From: Massilia mucilaginosa
GTDB lineage: Bacteria > Pseudomonadota > Gammaproteobacteria > Burkholderiales > Burkholderiaceae_D
Reading direction: 5' to 3'
DNA length: 64,000 nt
Assembly: GCF_011682145.1 (NCBI RefSeq)
Contig: NZ_WHJH01000008.1
Span: 124,001-188,000 of the forward strand
Part shown: positions 61,861-64,000 of the stretch, piece by piece
Layout: each line of letters opens with the position of its first letter
How positions within the stretch are numbered: position 1 is the stretch's first letter
Made by a program: the position numbers and the translations under genes
The notes under the pieces: model-generated
The model's database searches: none
What the model saw: the letters and a program-made list of their open reading frames with translations, nothing else
Told to the model about the DNA's origin: nothing

Positions 61861-62042
61861 ATATTTATCGAAATTGATGATCCGACTCAGCTTGCGCAAA
61901 AAAAGTACACAACATCGGTGTTTTCAGCAAATATTTATTGATTTTTGGAAACTACTGCCTCACCATATCGACAGTTTCATCAATTTTCGCGTACTCACGC
62001 TGCCCGTGACTGAGTGACGCCCACAATCTCGGACTGCTCATC

Positions 62043-63602
62043 ATGCCCTCTTCCTCTACCATGAAAATCGCTACCAAACTCTACAGCGCCTTCGCCCTTG
62101 TCCTGGCCATCACGCTGGTCCTGGCCATCTTCGCGGTGGTACGGATGAACAGCGTCGACAAGGCCATCAGCGACCTGAACCACGTCACCGAGGAAAAGCT
62201 CGATCCGCTGCGCGTGGCGCGCGAAGCACTCGCACAGACCGGCATCGCGGCGCGCAATGCCTTCATCTTCGTCGACAACGGCGCCGCCACCAGGGAGCTC
62301 GACATTGTCGACCAGCAAAAGGCGGTCTACCTCGGTGCCCTGGCACAGCTCGACAAGGCATTTTCCGGCGATGCCGATTTTGCCAGGGTCAAGGCGGGCT
62401 TGCAGGCGATGGCGAAGGAACTCGAGCGTCCGCGCCACTACCGCGCCAAGGCCGAGATGGATGCCTTCGGCCAGTTCCTGGTCAACGAGTGCAGTCCGCT
62501 GCGGCGCCAGATCGTGGCCGACATCGACGTGCTGCTGAAAAAAGTGCAGTCGCAAAGCAGCGCGGCCAGCGACGAGGCCAGCGGCCAGGCCTCCAGCGCC
62601 ACGTTCTGGATCGGCGCACTGAGCGTGCTGTCGGTCCTGGTGTGCCTGAGCGTCGGCTTTCTGATCGTGCGCGGCCTGCTCAAGCAGCTCGGCGGCGAGC
62701 CCGCCTACGCCACCGACGTGGCGCAGCGCATCGCCCAGGGTGAACTGCAGCACGCTGTCAATGTGCAATCGGCCGTGCCATCGAGCCTGGTATTCGCGAT
62801 CAAGACCATGCGCGACAGCCTGAGCGGGATCGTCTCGAAGGTGCGGATGGGCACCGAATCGATGGCGCTGGCGTCGAGCGAGATCGCGGCCGGCAATATC
62901 GACCTGTCGAACCGCACCGAGCACCAGGCCTCGGCGCTGGCCGAGGTGGCGGCATCGATGGCCCAGCTGGTCAGTTCGGTCGGGCGCAATGCGGACTATG
63001 CGGCCAGCGCCAGCAAACTGGTGCAGGCGGCCTCGGAAGTATCGGTGCGCGGCGGCGAGGCGGTCGATGGCGTGGTGGCGACGATGGGCGTGATCAATGC
63101 CTCGTCGCGCAAGATCGTCGACATCATCGCGGTCATCGATGGCATTGCATTCCAGACCAACATCCTGGCGCTGAACGCCGCCGTGGAAGCGGCGCGTGCC
63201 GGTGAACAGGGGCGCGGCTTCGCGGTCGTGGCGTCCGAAGTGCGCAACCTGGCGCAGCGCTCGGCGGCGGCGGCCAAAGAAGTGAAATTGCTGATCGACG
63301 ATTCGGTGTCCAAGGTCGGCACCGGCACGATCCTGGTGGAGCAAGCGGGCAACACCATGCGCGAAGTGGTCGAAGGCGTGCAGCGCGTGAGCCGGATCAT
63401 GGACGATATTTCGTCGGCCACGCGCGAGCAGGGCGTCGATATCGGCAGCGTCGACAAGGCCATCGTCAAGCTCGACGAAATGACCTTGCAGAATGCGGCG
63501 CTGGTCGAGCAGGCCGCCGCGGCGGCGCAGTCGATGCAGAACCAGGCGGCCGAGCTGGCCGACGTGGTGCGCGTGTTCAAGCTCGAAGCGGCGCACGCAT
63601 AA
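62043..63602 (+). CDS. Methyl-accepting chemotaxis protein
   Basis: A 519-aa protein. Membrane helix ~12-32; periplasmic four-helix-bundle sensor ~33-195; helix ~195-217; HAMP; cytoplasmic signalling coiled coil. The conserved hairpin tip is [20 protein letters not shown], followed by [20 protein letters not shown]. It ends in EAAHA, with no NWETF-type CheR pentapeptide. ATG 62043 is used; ATG 62061 ([11 protein letters not shown]) is equally plausible. Ligand unknown. Followed by a strong bidirectional terminator. Confidence 0.93.
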   Translation: MPSSSTMKIATKLYSAFALVLAITLVLAIFAVVRMNSVDKAISDLNHVTEEKLDPLRVAREALAQTGIAARNAFIFVDNGAATRELDIVDQQKAVYLGALAQLDKAFSGDADFARVKAGLQAMAKELERPRHYRAKAEMDAFGQFLVNECSPLRRQIVADIDVLLKKVQSQSSAASDEASGQASSATFWIGALSVLSVLVCLSVGFLIVRGLLKQLGGEPAYATDVAQRIAQGELQHAVNVQSAVPSSLVFAIKTMRDSLSGIVSKVRMGTESMALASSEIAAGNIDLSNRTEHQASALAEVAASMAQLVSSVGRNADYAASASKLVQAASEVSVRGGEAVDGVVATMGVINASSRKIVDIIAVIDGIAFQTNILALNAAVEAARAGEQGRGFAVVASEVRNLAQRSAAAAKEVKLLIDDSVSKVGTGTILVEQAGNTMREVVEGVQRVSRIMDDISSATREQGVDIGSVDKAIVKLDEMTLQNAALVEQAAAAAQSMQNQAAELADVVRVFKLEAAHA

Positions 63603-63629
63603 GCGGCGCCGCGCGCGGCGTGGGACGTA

Positions 63630-63671
63630 AAAAAACCGGGTACGCCCGCTAACGGCGCTCCCGGTTTTTTG
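63630..63671. terminator. Bidirectional intrinsic terminator
   Basis: AAAAAACCGGG (63631-63641) and CCCGGTTTTTT (63661-63671) form an 11-bp arm pair around a 19-nt inner region, with A- and T-runs on both sides. It serves the chemoreceptor gene and the converging gene at the right edge. Confidence 0.85.
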
Positions 63672-63693
63672 CGTCATGCCTGCTGCGCCATGC

Positions 63694-64000
63694 TTAATGC
63701 ATGATGCCTTCTTTGACAAAATACTTGCGCGCATAGGCGAGCAGCTGGCCATCGTTCGGATGGTCGACCGTTTCGACGCTGACCACTTTAGCGGCGATGG
63801 CGGCATGCAGCTTTTCCAGGTGCTTGATGAAGACCAGCTTTTCCTGGCCCGGGCCGACGATCAGGATTTCCTGGGCCGCTTCGATGGCGGCGGCGATCTC
63901 GTTCAGGTAATCGGGATTCTGTTCCGATTGAATGCTGGCATCGACGCCGGCTTTTTTATGCTGCGAGTGCACGGAGGCGGTCTTGATGACTTCCGACTCG
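63694..64000 (-). CDS. eRF1-domain-3-like protein (bacterial 'translational machinery' type), C-terminal part
   Basis: The open frame continues to the window edge, so the N-terminus is missing; 101 codons are visible. The part seen reads like the C-terminal domain of an eRF1/archaeal-release-factor-like fold: AQEILIVGPGQEKLVFIKHL, then AKVVSVETVDHPNDGQLLAY and ARKYF near the end. Proteins with this domain in Betaproteobacteria are annotated as translational machinery or baeRF-like proteins (from memory), with no established role. An in-frame GTG at 63972 is not the real start, because homologous-looking sequence continues upstream of it. Confidence 0.6.
   Translation of the reverse strand, partial: ESEVIKTASVHSQHKKAGVDASIQSEQNPDYLNEIAAAIEAAQEILIVGPGQEKLVFIKHLEKLHAAIAAKVVSVETVDHPNDGQLLAYARKYFVKEGIMH

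Overview
The window is high-GC DNA whose gene content fits a betaproteobacterium of the family Oxalobacteraceae (Massilia/Telluria, Duganella or Janthinobacterium group). The reasons are the PrtD-type secretion ATPase beside a large DUF4214 surface protein, the FecR / CHASE2-cyclase locus, several MBOAT plus AlgX-like acetylation pairs, and a 59-codon DUF6726-like lipoprotein. This placement is inferred from gene families, not from a marker gene. I see no rRNA, tRNA, insertion sequence, prophage or CRISPR array.

Layout. 1-6.7 kb, minus strand: a type I secretion ATPase (HlyD adaptor gene cut by the window edge) and its probable substrate, a 1426-aa calcium-repeat surface protein. 7.1-13.2 kb: a signalling locus with a periplasmic FecR-domain protein, a divergent CHASE2 adenylate cyclase, a TPR/beta-barrel outer-membrane protein, a VanZ-like protein and a Crp-family regulator whose recognition helix matches CRP. 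Sites of the form TGTGA-N6-TCACA lie before the surface protein, the secretion ATPase and (one mismatch) the FecR gene. Two of them sit about 41-44 bp upstream of the inferred transcription starts. The locus therefore reads as a possible self-contained cAMP-Crp circuit controlling a surface layer.

13.4-38.7 kb: a polysaccharide locus. It holds an AlgX/AlgI-like acetylation pair, a second T1SS-type adhesin, an acyltransferase, and an ABC-transporter-dependent export module with overlapping genes (Wzm, Wzt with a C-terminal carbohydrate-binding domain, a WbdD-like methyltransferase/coiled-coil protein, a three-domain glycosyltransferase). A converging minus-strand set runs GtrB-like, GtrA-like, GT-C, AlgX-like, AlgI-AlgX, AlgI-AlgX. 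I read this as a periplasmic glucosylation plus O-acylation kit for the exported glycan. The two minus-strand AlgI-AlgX pairs are a tandem duplication and share a 185-bp identical block.

38.8-64 kb: mostly housekeeping and stress genes. They include an RhlE helicase, a Reg_prop/GGDEF sensor, an anti-sigma-like protein, a LON-domain protein, a beta-propeller lipoprotein, a racemase, and trpS with a leader peptide (Trp-Trp) and attenuator. They continue with a periplasmic binding protein, an orphan HigA, a FecI-FecR-FecA-type iron set with a Fur box, an alpha/beta hydrolase, catalase, a DUF454 protein, an Rpn-type nuclease, a GAF/HTH regulator divergent from a chemoreceptor, and a partial eRF1-domain-like protein at the right edge.
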